Below, piece after piece: positions 1 through 14,300 of a DNA stretch of 64,000 nucleotides. A model generated the notes under the pieces. The model did no database searches. It worked only from the letters and a program-made list of their open reading frames with translations, and was not told the origin of the DNA. Positions within the stretch are counted from its first letter, which is position 1, and every line of letters begins with the position of its first letter. The stretch lies in contig NC_088789.1 of the NCBI RefSeq assembly GCF_949628265.1, positions 1,612,001 through 1,676,000 of the forward strand, written 5' to 3'. The translations under genes and the position numbers were made by a program. Source of the stretch: Cloeon dipterum (Eukaryota > Arthropoda > Insecta > Ephemeroptera > Baetidae).

Positions 1-108
1 ACATAGTCAATATTGGTTTGTTTCAACTGACTCCTAAAGAAATGAGTTCACGCATTGGCATCAGGAATTTTCCAGGACTTTGCGGTATCTATCGTCTTTA
101 ATTCGGGT
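1..108 (-). repeat. Repeat family C, truncated copy at window edge
   Basis: Diverged match, on the minus strand, to the end of family C that reads 'CAAAATCCTGGAAAATGC...CTTAGGATTCAGTTGAAG' in the other copies. The copy is cut by the window start. Confidence 0.5.
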
Positions 109-1188
109 TGAAGTAGAAATAAAACAGGCGTAAGATAGGAGAAATATTTTTATTTGAATTTCTGCCACTTGATGATTCTATGATTATGAACATTCACATC
201 AATTCACCCCTGACGCTTAATCTAGTTCATTTATGTTCGCAATTTTACTGATCAGACACTCCCTTGACATTACCAGGTCACTTCATTATAAATATACAGT
301 ATTTCTTCTTAAACTAAAATATAATCCTGAGCCAAAATAGGATTTCTACAGCAATATAGCACGTTACAGTGTTGTTTGTCTTGAAGGCGGTTTACGTAAT
401 TTTTGCTGTGTTAAAAAACAACTTCGTTCATCAGTTTTTTGTGTCATATTTCACAACATGCTTCATCAAAGGTACTTTGGGTGTGTAGATATTTTAAGGG
501 TCATCAAATTATAACAAAGAATGCAGTGGTAAAGGAGAAAGAAAGAAAGAAAGAGAGAAAGAAAAGGGTTGTTTAAGAAAGATTGAGATAATAATTAAGA
601 GATCATTCTTTTCCAGAGTTTGCGAGAAAATTTAATTGGGATAGGCAGTCTTGTTTACAAAATGTTCACGTTTTACTCCAAATAAAGTCTATCCGCAGCA
701 CAGTTTAGGCTGCGGAAAAGCATAAACACTTGAAAATTACGAGTACAAAACCTTATTTTCCACCTTGTAATTATTATCAATCTTCCTTGTGTACATTACG
801 TGTGTTCTCTTAGAATTTCGCGGCGGCTCTACGATAACGCAGGGCCACCGCCACAGTAACAGTGAAGTTAAAATCGCTCAAGCTCCCATTCCGTAACCGT
901 GAATTCTACGAGAACTTGCAGGTGCTATGTACAGAAAGATGAAAAATTCAGCGAAGAATCCTATTCTCCTAGTAGAACACAAAAAATCTAGAATATCTTA
1001 AACTGCTTAAGATGAATTTCGCTCACACTCATCCCAAGGGTGCCATTCAGCTTCTCGCACAAGGAATCAAAGTGAACCGAGATTTGATAAAAAAAAGAGG
1101 ACACGCAACTCGATGGCTGGTGTGGACATTTTTGGTATGAATTTTTGTCTCAGCTGGCCACTAACAAGTCAATCCACTCCAACTCTGT
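109..1188. other. Downstream flank and probable 3' UTR of the YY1 gene
   Basis: No coding sequence is seen. The stretch lies downstream of the YY1 stop and probably includes its 3' UTR. A minus-strand AATAAA occurs at about 149-154, roughly 1 kb from the stop, but the true cleavage site is unknown. A GAAA-type microsatellite lies near 538-567. Confidence 0.4.
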
Positions 1189-4095
<2,907 letters not shown>

Positions 4096-4527
4096 ATAGG
4101 GGGCCTGCTTCGAAAAACAGCGCGAGCGGAGCGTGCTTTAGAGCAATCTCATCCATGCTATTTCCCTTATATGAATGAACCGAAAACCTTTTATTATTAT
4201 CACCAAGGTGCAGCCCGTTGGCTCGCATTGTTAAGGCACTCTCAGGAGTGTCAAAGCAATGAGAGGTATTTGAGCAGTTCGGAGATCTAATACTGGCTAC
4301 CCAATGTCAGAGATGGCAAAAAGTGGTTAGTTTAGTGACTCGAATTGCTCAAATTGCTCAACGGGCTGGGAGGCGCACCGGCGCCGACTCGCTACCTGCT
4401 GGTTTGCACCTTTCCAGCATGCGTGATTTGGTTTCACGGGACAAATGTCTAGCGTTTCAATGCAGTCCTCGGTGCGGAGGCAAGTGGCCCTTCAGTGGTC
4501 TGGGTCCCTGTGCGGCCTGGTGCGCCC

Positions 4528-4653
4528 ATGTTATCCGTTCGCGGTGTTATTGGGACCCGGGTTTCAGCATTCGTGCTAGTGCAGTGCGCGCCCTTCCCGG
4601 TCCTCCGGTCCTCGGACAGGGATAAAAAGAGCAAAAAAAAAAAAAAAAAAAAA
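4528..4653 (+). mobile_element. Retroelement 3' end with poly(A) tail, copy 1
   Basis: A GC-rich segment ends in GATAAAAAGAGC followed by 21 A residues (4633-4653). The last ~125 bp are repeated at 4794-4904. A poly(A)-tailed, 5'-truncated repeat is the signature of a LINE or SINE copied by target-primed reverse transcription. The element may extend upstream to about 4200, where sequence composition changes. No reverse transcriptase is visible, so class and family are unknown. Confidence 0.55.
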
Positions 4654-4793
4654 GGTCAACGTTCATAATGGTGATTTTGAAGCTTAGTAAGAGATGCGTA
4701 AGATGGCGGGTTAATTTAAATGTGAATTTAACGAATTTCAGAAGATTTAATGTAATTTATGAAAATATCTAGACGGAACACATGTGTATGGAA

Positions 4794-4904
4794 ATGTTAT
4801 CCGTTCGCGGTGTTATTGGGAATTGGGACCTGGGTTTCAGCATTCGTGCTAGTGCAGTGCGCGCCCTTCCCGGTCCTCGGACAGGGATAAAAAGAGCAAA
4901 AAAA
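4794..4904 (+). mobile_element. Retroelement 3' end, copy 2 (5'-truncated)
   Basis: About 110 bp nearly identical to 4528-4653, starting ATGTTATCCGTTCGCGG and ending GATAAAAAGAGC plus seven A residues. It differs by a small insertion and lacks one repeated CGGTCCTC unit. The 5' truncation and A tail fit a second retrotransposed copy. Confidence 0.55.
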
Positions 4905-5184
4905 GTACACCACTTCTTACAGTTTTCACCACCCTTACTTTTTATATGAACTGGCGAAATGTGTAACCTGGCGGAAACTGTAATTTTTCCATAGCTAGCA
5001 CGAAAGTGAGGGAAAAAGAACTTTGATTTTTTTTTTCAGCTGTACGTGGAAATCAATTGAAATTAGCTAAAGAATTTATATTTCATATTTGGTGAATTTA
5101 TTCCTGAGCTTTCTAGAATAAAAAATAATTGAATGATATGAGAAAAAATAAAAATTACTCGTTGTGAGCTATGCTGAGATTTCT

Positions 5185-5238
5185 TTTATTGAGGTGACGC
5201 TATTTATTTTAATTTTGTATACATGCGCATTTTTTATT
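5185..5238 (-). promoter_or_regulatory. Poly(A) signals of the MOXD1-like gene
   Basis: Minus-strand AATAAA hexamers occur at 5233-5238 and 5185-5190, with another AT-rich variant near 5204, within 75 nt of the stop codon. A very short 3' UTR is likely. Confidence 0.45.
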
Positions 5239-5256
5239 ATTGGTGCGTAATAACAA

Positions 5257-8200
5257 TTACAATTGTTCACACGCTGGTCTTGCCTTAGGCGGAAGAGGAT
5301 AGAGGATTGTCGTCAAAGGCGTGTTTTCCCACTCGCCTGGAAAGCGCTCTCCATTTGACTGATTGCACTGCATCGACAGAGGTGACTCCAAGTACATTTG
5401 CTGCAACACATTTGCTCTGGCAGGAGTCCAATCTATCGATCCGTAATTTTTTGATATCGCTCCCTGTGGCTCAAGGGTATCCTGGCCATCCCAACTGGCA
5501 TTAAACAAAAATTAACAAATATTTAATAATACAATTAATTAGTGCATCATACTCTCGCATGAATCTAAAGTAGTCCCACAGGCTCTCGTAGCTGACCGAG
5601 CTTTTGCAAACTTCGAGCCGGGATTTGGGGTAATAGTGGACGTAGTTGACGCACATCTCGTCGCTGATGGAGAAGCCTCCGAGCGTAATGTTAACTCTGT
5701 CCTCAGTATTGTAGAAGCAGGTCGTCACCAGTGCATCTCCCTGAAAGCACAAAACATGGCCGTGGGTAGTTATGTATGCGGCGAGTTAAAGAGGATTGAT
5801 ACTGCAAAATCCTGTAAAATGCTTGTTGCCAGTGCATGAAATCATCCCTTAAAGCCAAAATTTTGAGAAAAGTGGCTGCAAAATTAGCACTGTTCCTCTA
5901 TTAGGGCTGTCTCTTTACTAGGTCTGCCTTGTTGCTAGGACTGTCTCGTTACTGGTACTGTCTCCCTACTTGAAATCCTATTTTATTTCACAACAAAGAG
6001 TTTCCCAAAAACGCTGTTGGACAGATCTCAACGAGACTAATCGAAATCTGCCAAGAAAATGTGGTCAAGCGCTGCAAATTTTGGAGAACATTGGAATTTT
6101 TGCTGTTGCAAATTGCAGAACAAATATTGTTTTTCATCCAACAATTCAGGTAATTTTCAATTGTCGCTCCAAATCGATCCACATGCGCGGCAGGCGAGCG
6201 CTACAGGTTGCCGATACTCACAGGTAGTACGCGCACAGGCCGCTTCAGCTTGCGAATCTCCTGGAAGTGCGCGCTGTAGTGCCGGTCTTGGTTTAGCAGC
6301 GGCAGCTCTCTGCCGTCTCGGATGTGCCTCGTTTCCACCCTGGTCCCTGTCAGGTGCGTGTGCAGCTGCGACGCGAATATCACGATGCCCTCTTGGTTGA
6401 GGCTCTGCCGATATTTAAATTGAAATAAATGCCTACCTCGCCTGAATTTTATTCTATAAATACCACAGCCGTGCATTCGCTGATGCAATAGCCGGACAAA
6501 AGGAAACTTGGCTGCGAGGGTGGAATGGCCATTTTGTCGATGTACTCCAATCCGAGTTCCATCACGCCGGCGTCTAGTGGGCGCAAAGTTGGCGTGACTA
6601 ACAGTTTTATTCCGGAGCTGTCAATCCAATCTAAACAATTGTATGCATACGTTTAGCGCATTCATTGAGACGACAGTAAACATATTAAATTTTGCCGGTT
6701 ACGTAATTTGAATCATTTAATGTCTATTATGGACAGGGTTCGCCAATTTTGTAATTTGTAAAAATTTCAAAGAACTCAAAACAAATTGAATGAAATTAGG
6801 CGATTTAATTTTCCTAGACGTGCCCATAGCATTTATCCGGAAAAAATGGAGGCCACGAAACAATATGGTTATTTCTGTGAACATACCAGATTTCAATTCC
6901 GGGTTATTGTAATGAACCTCAAGCATGACGTAAGGATTGAAATCGGGCCCACCAATAGGTAAACCAGCTTCCTATAAAAATTCAAAAATTCATCATTTCG
7001 ATTTAACCATATTAAACCTTTTTATGATACCTCAGGGTAATCAAAAGGTTGGGCCCCCATGGCCCACGCCGAAAGCACCCTTTTGCAATTATCAAGCAAA
7101 GCTGGCTTGTCTGGCGCGAAGCAAGGGCCTTGGTAACTTGGCACTTTTTGCTGCGCAGGAAGCTCGCAGTGAAAAAGCTCCATGTGATGCACGAGCGGCT
7201 CATTTCCTTTCTGGATGGCAGGTCCAAACTGAAATAAATTGCAGGAAATTTCCACACAATTGATGTTTGCAGTGATTAAAATGAAAAATCACCTGCAGCA
7301 CGTGATGTTTTTTGTCCCTCAATGTTGCTGGAAGCAAATGCACGTGACACCAATAGGTAGTTTCGTCCGAGGGAACTTTCGCTCGGTCGGAAGTGAAATA
7401 CAGGGCGTGCGTGTCCGGCGGAAAATTCGGTTTGGCGATCAGTGCCTTTAGTAGCTGCGTTCGTTGGAAGCCACTCTTCGCCTCGGCGATGCTCAGCCCA
7501 TTGATGCGATAAAGAGGGCCATCACCAAAGGCCCAAACTACGTGTGTCGTGCCATCCTGTGAAATTACGGGAATTACGGAGAAAGGTGGTGATTAATAAA
7601 AATAGGGCTGTGAAAATAAGACGGATTTTTTTTTCGGGAAATAGTCGACTATATTTCGATTGTTGTTTAGTGCAAAATCGACGGGTTTTTAGACATAATT
7701 TTAGCTCAATACTCCAAAGTGTTGGAAGCCGCCAAGAGATGGCGCCACTATGTATACTTTTGTAAATGAGGCACTTCCGCTGAGATTTCAGACTCAATCT
7801 TGCCACTGTGCATTCTTCACTTAATATGCTTTCTTTAGACGTGCTGAAAACAAAAACATGTCCAGCCATTCGCCGTAGAAACGTCGGAAAAGATTTGATG
7901 GATTTAAAAAATAGTTTTTCACGATTCTACGGCGATTTTCTGAACCGATTTTAGTTTACAGCAGGCCAAAAGAAAATGTTTTAAGTGGAGAATGCACCGT
8001 AGCAGGATTTGAGTCTGAATTCACAGCGGATAATTCTTAAAATTAAATTTATTACGAAAGTTTATGAAAATAGTGAATTAACTCGTTTTTCGGCTAAAAT
8101 TTTACATTTCCCGATGTTCTTGCCTAAATAACATTTCCTTGACGAGTATAAGGAAGACCAAAGAGAACTAATAAATAAAAAAATGATTTTTTATTCGCTT

Positions 8201-8886
8201 TTGCATGAAAAAATTAATTAAAAATTGAAAATGTGGCAAAAAATTACTACCATCGAAGCAAAAGCATGCACTTAGCTATACATTTTGAGTCAATTTAGTC
8301 GGTTTTAAGGTTCAAATGGCTTTGAATTGCATTATTCGTGCTCATTCGTTGGTCCCGCAACGATAGGAAAAAAATATCGATTGTCTAAATTTTGCAGCCT
8401 TATATTAAAATAAATAATGCTCACTTCTATCACATAATCATTTTCATCGCAAGTATCGAATTTTCGGGCGAAGGAAAACTTAATGTGCGAGTTGTGGCGG
8501 ACAAATTTGAAATCCTCGCAATTCTGCATTTCATCTTCACGGAATTTTCCATCCTTGTCTGTCCACGTGTCCTAGTTAATAGTTAAATTCAATTCAATGA
8601 TTATTAATATATTTGTAAAAATTACCGTTAGGTGTGTGCCACCTTTCCAGTCGACCCAGTACAAGCAGTAATCGGCGAGGGTGGTTTCCCCGTAGTCAGA
8701 AAAGCCTACCGCGAGCCATTGAGACATGCTCTCCGTGTGGAAGTGAACCTCGAAAGTGACTTTTTCCTTGGAGTAGTCGGGCATCCAGTGGAGGGTGATG
8801 TTGCCCGACGGGTCGAGAGGAATGTTGTACACCTTGGCGTCGGCCAGCTTCACGATTGCGACTAAAATCGCCAAAAACACGAACAT
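5257..8886 (-). CDS. MOXD1: DBH-like copper monooxygenase (MOXD1 family), nine exons
   Basis: A secreted or ER-lumenal type II copper monooxygenase related to dopamine beta-hydroxylase; the physiological substrate of this subgroup is not established. Exons: 8626-8886, 8425-8571, 7293-7556, 7031-7228, 6887-6971, 6464-6630, 6222-6404, 5553-5740, 5257-5494, all with GT/AG borders, giving 576 aa (human MOXD1 is similar in size). A signal peptide (about 1-18) precedes a DOMON domain (about 20-140). Copper ligands are present: CuA HHM at 238-239 and His310 in EVHYNNPE; CuB HTH at 389/391 and Met464 in EMCVNYVHYY. The C-terminus (ACEQL) has no membrane anchor. The ATG at 8886 is chosen because a TATA box lies between it and the more upstream in-frame sequence. 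Six of eight introns are 54-256 bp; the two long ones contain repeats. Confidence 0.95.
5789..6170 (+). repeat. Repeat family C, copy in MOXD1 intron 7
   Basis: Near full-length copy of family C, starting AAAGAGGATTGATACTGC and ending in GTAATTTTCAATTG. It accounts for most of the 481-bp intron 5741-6221, in a gene whose other introns are mostly 54-64 bp. It is antisense to the host gene. Confidence 0.7.
7603..8402. repeat. Repeat family D copy 1, interrupted by family A copy 1
   Basis: The left end TAGGGCTGTGAAAATAAGAC and right end GTCTAAATTTTGCAGCCTTA are imperfect inverted repeats flanked by TA, as in Tc1/mariner-type miniature elements. A family A element (about 7710-8075) lies inside. 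The composite fills almost all of MOXD1 intron 2 (7557-8424). Confidence 0.6.
7710..8075. repeat. Repeat family A, copy 1 (nested in D)
   Basis: It shares the family A core (TTTAGACGTGCTGAAAAC, CCAGCCATTCGCCGTAGAA and the inverted TTCTACGGCGATT) with copies at 29.3, 31.9 and 38.8 kb. Near its left end it carries CCAAGAGATGGCGCC, a CTCF-like motif (core AGATGGCGCC at 7737-7746). The outer ends are degraded. Confidence 0.6.
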
Positions 8887-8939
8887 GGTGGTGGCTGCAA
8901 ACCGCTTTGGCAAATGGAGGTGTGAATTTGCGGCCTGCT

Positions 8940-8947
8940 CTTTTATA
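8940..8947 (-). promoter_or_regulatory. TATA box of the MOXD1-like gene
   Basis: TATAAAAG on the minus strand, with a TTCACA initiator-like sequence about 22-25 bp downstream (near 8922-8926) and the ATG at 8886. The position excludes the longer reading frame starting upstream and sets a 5' UTR of roughly 40 nt. Confidence 0.65.
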
Positions 8948-9128
8948 GACAAGGGTGCTAACTGCGCCGCTGGTGGAGCTGAAACGCCGCCGCGTAATCA
9001 ACCGAGGACGAGCAAGAATGCGCCCCTGGTATGTCTTCATATTCGCATTCCTTCATCGACTCAAACGAGGACGGAATTAATGAAATACTGCACCGCGCAA
9101 TAGCTGGACTTTTATTAGGATCCATATA
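8948..9128. other. Upstream flank of the MOXD1-like gene
   Basis: A short stretch between the TATA box and the first upstream repeat. It presumably holds proximal promoter sequence. No other motif is claimed. Confidence 0.3.
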
Positions 9129-9678
9129 TAGGGCTATGTGAAAGTAAGACGGTTTTTTTCGGGAAAGAGTCGAATATTTTTAGAAAATTAGTTAAAAGTT
9201 ATTCAAATTGTTCCCCTAATCAACCCTTCAACCATTCCTATCAGTTTAAAGACCGTCTTTGAGGAAGTAGCTGAGCACACCAATCGATTCTTGAGGATCG
9301 AATTAGGTAAAGTGGATATTTTTCCAACCACAAAGTCCAGCGCGACGTGCGAACTTTTTTTCCCGCCAAAACAATATGAATGCGAGAAGTGCGCATGCGT
9401 CAAAGCTGGCTGGATGTGACAAATAAGTCATTCGTACAGGCGGTCTCTCCGCAAGTGCTCAAACCAGCTCTGACGCATGCGCAGCTTTCGCATATAAGTT
9501 CACATTATTTTGGCGGGAAATAACATTCGCACGTCGCGCCACACTTTTTGTTCGGAAAAAATTTCCACTTCACCTAATTCAACCCTCAAGAATCGATTGA
9601 TGTGCTTAGAAACTTCCTCAAAGATAGTCTCTAAGGAAACAGAAAAAAATAGTTGATTGTCGAAATATTACAGCCTTT
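9129..9678. repeat. Repeat family D copy 2, interrupted by family B copy 1
   Basis: The left end TAGGGCTATGTGAAAGTAAG and right end ATAGTTGATTGTCGAAATAT...CAGCC match family D. The family B element 9245-9634 sits between them, at the family D sequence ACCATTCCTAT. This order shows B inserted after D. Confidence 0.6.
9245..9634. repeat. Repeat family B foldback, copy 1
   Basis: An almost entirely palindromic element of about 390 bp. The arms read TTAAAGACCGTCTTTGAGG... and the inverse ...CCTCAAAGATAGTCTCTAA. E2F-type sites TTTCCCGCCAAAA (9359-9371) and TTTTGGCGGGAAA (9508-9520), and NRF1-like CGCATGCGC sites (about 9391-9399, 9474-9482), are placed symmetrically. TTAA ends suggest a piggyBac-like non-autonomous element. 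Confidence 0.75.
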
Positions 9679-11307
9679 TTGAAAGAAATTGTTATTAAAA
9701 AATTTGCATTTTTGTTGAGGAAATAAGTTTTCAAAATGGTATGACGTGCTTGTGTCGATATTTTGTTTGTTCTGGGGTGGAAAGCCCTTAATGGACGGCG
9801 TGTACAGGCACTTTTGCTTTCCTCTCTCATCAATTATTCATGAGCTAGGCTTAAATGTAGATTCCTATGCAGCAAAACACTCTTCAGAATAAAGTGAGGA
9901 TCACGAAAATTAATTTCCTTGTGTCAGACGTTTAAAAAACCAAAAATGTGCTTTAGTCTCCTTCAACCTAATTCGATCTCTATCAAAAAGCAATATATTC
10001 GTAAGCTTACACGTGCATTTCCCGCCAGAAAACACTTATTTCGAAGCTGTAAATTAGTGCCCATTCTTTCCGGGGTGACTATGTAGGTTAAATTGTGACG
10101 CAGGCAACGTACGATGTTATCGGAGGAATGAATTCGGGCCAAAAAGCAGAGAAGTCTGAAGTTAGGCAAATTGTTGGTCAGCCGTGTCACGCACGACACA
10201 TAACTCCCGAGTTGCTGGCCTGGACAGTGGTGCCCCCATTAACGGTTTCGGCTCGGCGATGCAGCGCCGCGCGACACTGATTTAATAATTTATAGCCTCT
10301 AATAAAGGCTGTTGCTAATTACACGAGCTTCGCGATGCTCCGCTAAATGGCACACCAGCTTGCAATAAAATTAAGAGTCGGTCGTAAATATCTGTATTTT
10401 TTTAGTTTTCTCAAGCTGCAACGAAAAATTTGAAATAGCTGTTTACATGGAAAGGCAATAAAAATCTGCAAAAAGTTAATGATTTATTTTTATTATACAA
10501 CAACATTAATTTAACAAATTGATTGCATCGGGAAACATTTTTTTTAAAATTATAGCGACTTGGAATAACGTGATATTAAGATTTTTAAAATTCAGCAAAT
10601 GATAATAATTGAAGGAAAGTCATGTAAAAATCTTTACAAATTATAAAACCACTAGTTCTTAGTTTAAAATTAGGATGAATGTTTTTTACGGGTTTTTCTG
10701 AAAATTTGGGCATTTTTCCGAAACAAAAAACATTTTGAAAATAAAAATTTTCTCAAGAAGGATGACCAAAAAATAGGGATTTTTACAAAGTCAGAATAAA
10801 AGACACTGATTCACCAAAAAACTGAAAATTTTAATCCAATTTTCCAAAATGTCTGAATTTTTTAAGCGCCAAATGTGACCTTTTCGGAGCTAAATTCGAA
10901 ACAAATATGGAAAAACCCAAAACTGGTTTTTTTCCAGGTGTTTTTTGCGCATAATTTTGCAAACAGAAAAATTTTAAAATAAATAATTTTTTAACAATAA
11001 TTTTTTGTGACTATAAGCAAACCATAATCGATTTTCAGCAATTTTACGCTGGACAAGCACAAACCAAATAGATTTGCTGCCTGATTTCGACTATAAAAGC
11101 ATGTCAACAGTTAGTTAATAGGGCACGCGCAACAACAGCAACGATTGCGCATTCCCGCTATCAAACAATGATAATGGAAATACGGCCCCGAACACAAAAA
11201 ATCGCGCGCCGCGGAAGGAGGCGCAGGCGCTTCTAAACAAACAACACCCCGAAAAGACTCGGGTTGCTAAGCTACCTGCTGACCAAACAATATGTGCCTC
11301 TGCGAAG
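9679..11307. other. Intergenic stretch between D copy 2 and the CCDC169-like gene
   Basis: AT-rich DNA with no convincing coding sequence. The last ~200 bp (11100-11307) are GC-richer and probably contain the promoter and 5' UTR of the plus-strand gene that follows. No TATA box is obvious. Confidence 0.4.
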
Positions 11308-14300
11308 ATGGCAAAAAAAGCTCTTGGCCCCGATTCTCCACCACCACCACCGCAAAGGAGGGGTGAGAAAAAGAGTGGACATGACTTGACCATTCTCAAG
11401 ACCGAACTGGAACACGAAAAAAGACTGAGGTAAATTGCCGTATTGAGCGGCGGCAGCAGTTTTCTCGTTCGCTGTATTCAACTCACGGGGCTGTCAACAG
11501 GAGGACGATTTTGTGGTCCAACTGCCAGCTGGACAGGATCATATACGAGCTGGAGGATGAAATAATAGCTTTTGACAAAGCAGGTAATTAGTTTTTCTCT
11601 TCCAAAGCGCTTGAAATTTTTAATTTTGCAATCAATTGCCTTTTAAAAATTTATTCAGGTCCATCTCGTGCTAGAGTTTACGTTTTCGTGCCAAATCGCA
11701 GTTTAATCTAGAATTTCGCTCGTGGGAAGTTGAAGAGCCGGCCTTTTCACAGCAATTTCGCAACACTTGACGGAATTATGCACAATTATCTATGTGTGCT
11801 GAATTGGCCCGCTCTCGTGTGTGTGTGTTTGTGAGTTCTTGAAAAGGCCTTTCTTTCTTCTCAACGCAGAGCACTCCCACGATTTTGATCCGGCCATCAT
11901 TTCATTGTGAGCGCGCACAAATTAGACTATCCTTCGCCGTCTACACCATTCTTTTCATTCCGTTTGATTTTTTATCTCGCAGGTTTGAACTAAGCCGTCT
12001 CTCTCTCTCGGCGATGGGGGAGTTATGTATGTGTATATATAAACGTGCTCTTTCCTCCGCGCGTTCGTCCTCGTGTGCATGTACCCAGGCTCAATTTAAC
12101 ACAATCGGCCCTCCAGGCCAAACTCTGTCATTTATAATAACATATTTGGGAATTATAGACGGAGTGCATGCACACACAACATGTTGTGATGAATCAGAAC
12201 TATTAAATTAGGGCCTTCGTCTACACCACGCACAAAAATTCGCCAAATTCGCTGCGAGCGTCTGCCGCGCGGCCAAATTCTGGGAGGTTATCTGCCTGTA
12301 ACGTACTGCTAGGCTAGAACTTTACGCTCAAGGACAATAATAAAGAGGCAAGTAAGTGCGTCAATGGCTTGTTTAGTCTGCAGGTTACAAAAGGAATAAG
12401 ACGTAATTATTTCAAGATGATAAATTAGAATTGCGTGTCCAAATAAAACGAAAATAGCAAAAAACAATTTATTGATTTAATATTTTTGTTTAGGGCTGTG
12501 AAAATAGGGAGACAATTTTTGGGGGGGGAGGGGGAGAAGTCAACCCTTTAACCATTCCTATTTATAAAAAGTGCAGAACATTGAAAAAAATTAGGGAATA
12601 TTTTAAAATGAAAATATATAACTTTTTTCAGTTAAACTTGGGAATAGTGTTGAAGGGGTGGTTAGGGGGAGGGTTGAAGGGACGTCTGAATTGGGACGTA
12701 GCCAACCCACTGAAAGCGGTGACAAAGAAAGCGTCATTTTTATACTTTTAGCATGAAATTTTCCTTAAAAATTCAAACTGGCAAAAATTTCTACTAGTGA
12801 AGCAAAATCGTGCACTTATCCACAGATATTTAGTCACTTCAGACGGTTTTAAAATGTTTTTAGATGCTTTTATGGTTTTAAGTCTGGTACAAATGGCTTG
12901 GAAGCTCAGAAAAAAATAGTTGATCGTCTAAATTTGTAATTTTTGGATAGGAATTAATTATTTGACCATTTTTTTAAAATTAAATTGCCTTTAAAGCCTT
13001 CTAAGCTTTTGTTAAAGTGGCCCAGAAGCAGGATATGCCCTCACCAGGGCCCGCGGCGTCCGAAACAATCCATTACGCATCGTGTCAAAGAATGAAAAAA
13101 AGAGCAGATATCTGTACTCAATAATTACATCCTATGGCTGCCTTTGCATATCATTTCTAGCATAATAAGTATATAGGCGAGATCGGCGGCGCGGCGGCCA
13201 GCATTTTCTACATATTATCCGCGAGAGTGAGAGAGAGAGAGAGACGGGATTGCGTGCAGATCGTACGCAAATTCCTCGTGGATTCCTGCGCAGAGCCTTG
13301 AGCGATTATTTTCGAAGAACCATAAGTTCGCTACGTCGGGCTGACAGACTCATGCGCGCTGCACAGAGAACAATCAAACGCATTAGGCGGACCAGTGAAT
13401 TTGGTGTTAAATTTCCATGGGAATCGTGCTCCGTGTGCCCGAGGGACGCTAACAGCGTTTGACTCGGTGTGTGTGTGTGTGTGTGTGTACACATTGTTAG
13501 ACGCTCACACCAATTACCATGCTTTTTACGGGGTTCTCAACCATCTTGCGCCGGAAACTGCCGACGTGGCCATCTTTGCATAAATAACGCGACCTTATGC
13601 TCTCGGAAAATATGAAAAAAATTAATAACCGATTTTTTGGATTTATTTGCTTCGTCTTAAATAAATATTGCATCGATCAGTTTTCTGTCGGCTGGAAAGG
13701 CGAGTTTTTGAATTGAAATCTTAAAAGAGTTTATAACGTAAGGCTGTGTTCACATCTGAAAGCTCTTCATCGTAATTTAATTTTTTTTCTCTCGGCGCGG
13801 CGAAACATCTGCGTTCAGCTTTCGGCGTGTAATATTTTGAAAGACAAGTGATTCTTGCAATTTACCCAGCGCGCCGAGTACAGTTTTAATGGAAAAAGAT
13901 GGAAAGATAGACGCAATGCGAAGAGCGACTTACAGGAGGTCCGCGCGCCCGGCATCACGGATCCGCCGCTACCTCAAGATAATAATTTAGCAATCGTCAG
14001 AAATAAAACGTGATTTGAGCCAACTTGTTAAAATTTATTCTTGATGAAATCACCCGCAGATACACACAATTATAGAAAAACCGACGGTTTTAACTCATTT
14101 TTGCTCAAGAAGGTTATAGATGCCGGCCGGGTGTATAAAAAGCGGTGGCCGGCCGCGCGCGCGGAGAGGGAGATAATATTTAAAACAGGCTGACTATTGA
14201 TTATGCAAATTTGACCTCCATGATCCAAAAGGGGCTTCCTGAAGCGGCACCTCCAATTTTATTATCTTTTAATTCATCACCACAATGGAATTTCTTGCTG

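Noticed and set aside
8887..8952. N-terminal extension of the MOXD1-like protein
   Set aside because: No ATG is present, and the TATA box at 8940-8947 lies inside it. The ATG at 8886 opens a normal signal peptide.
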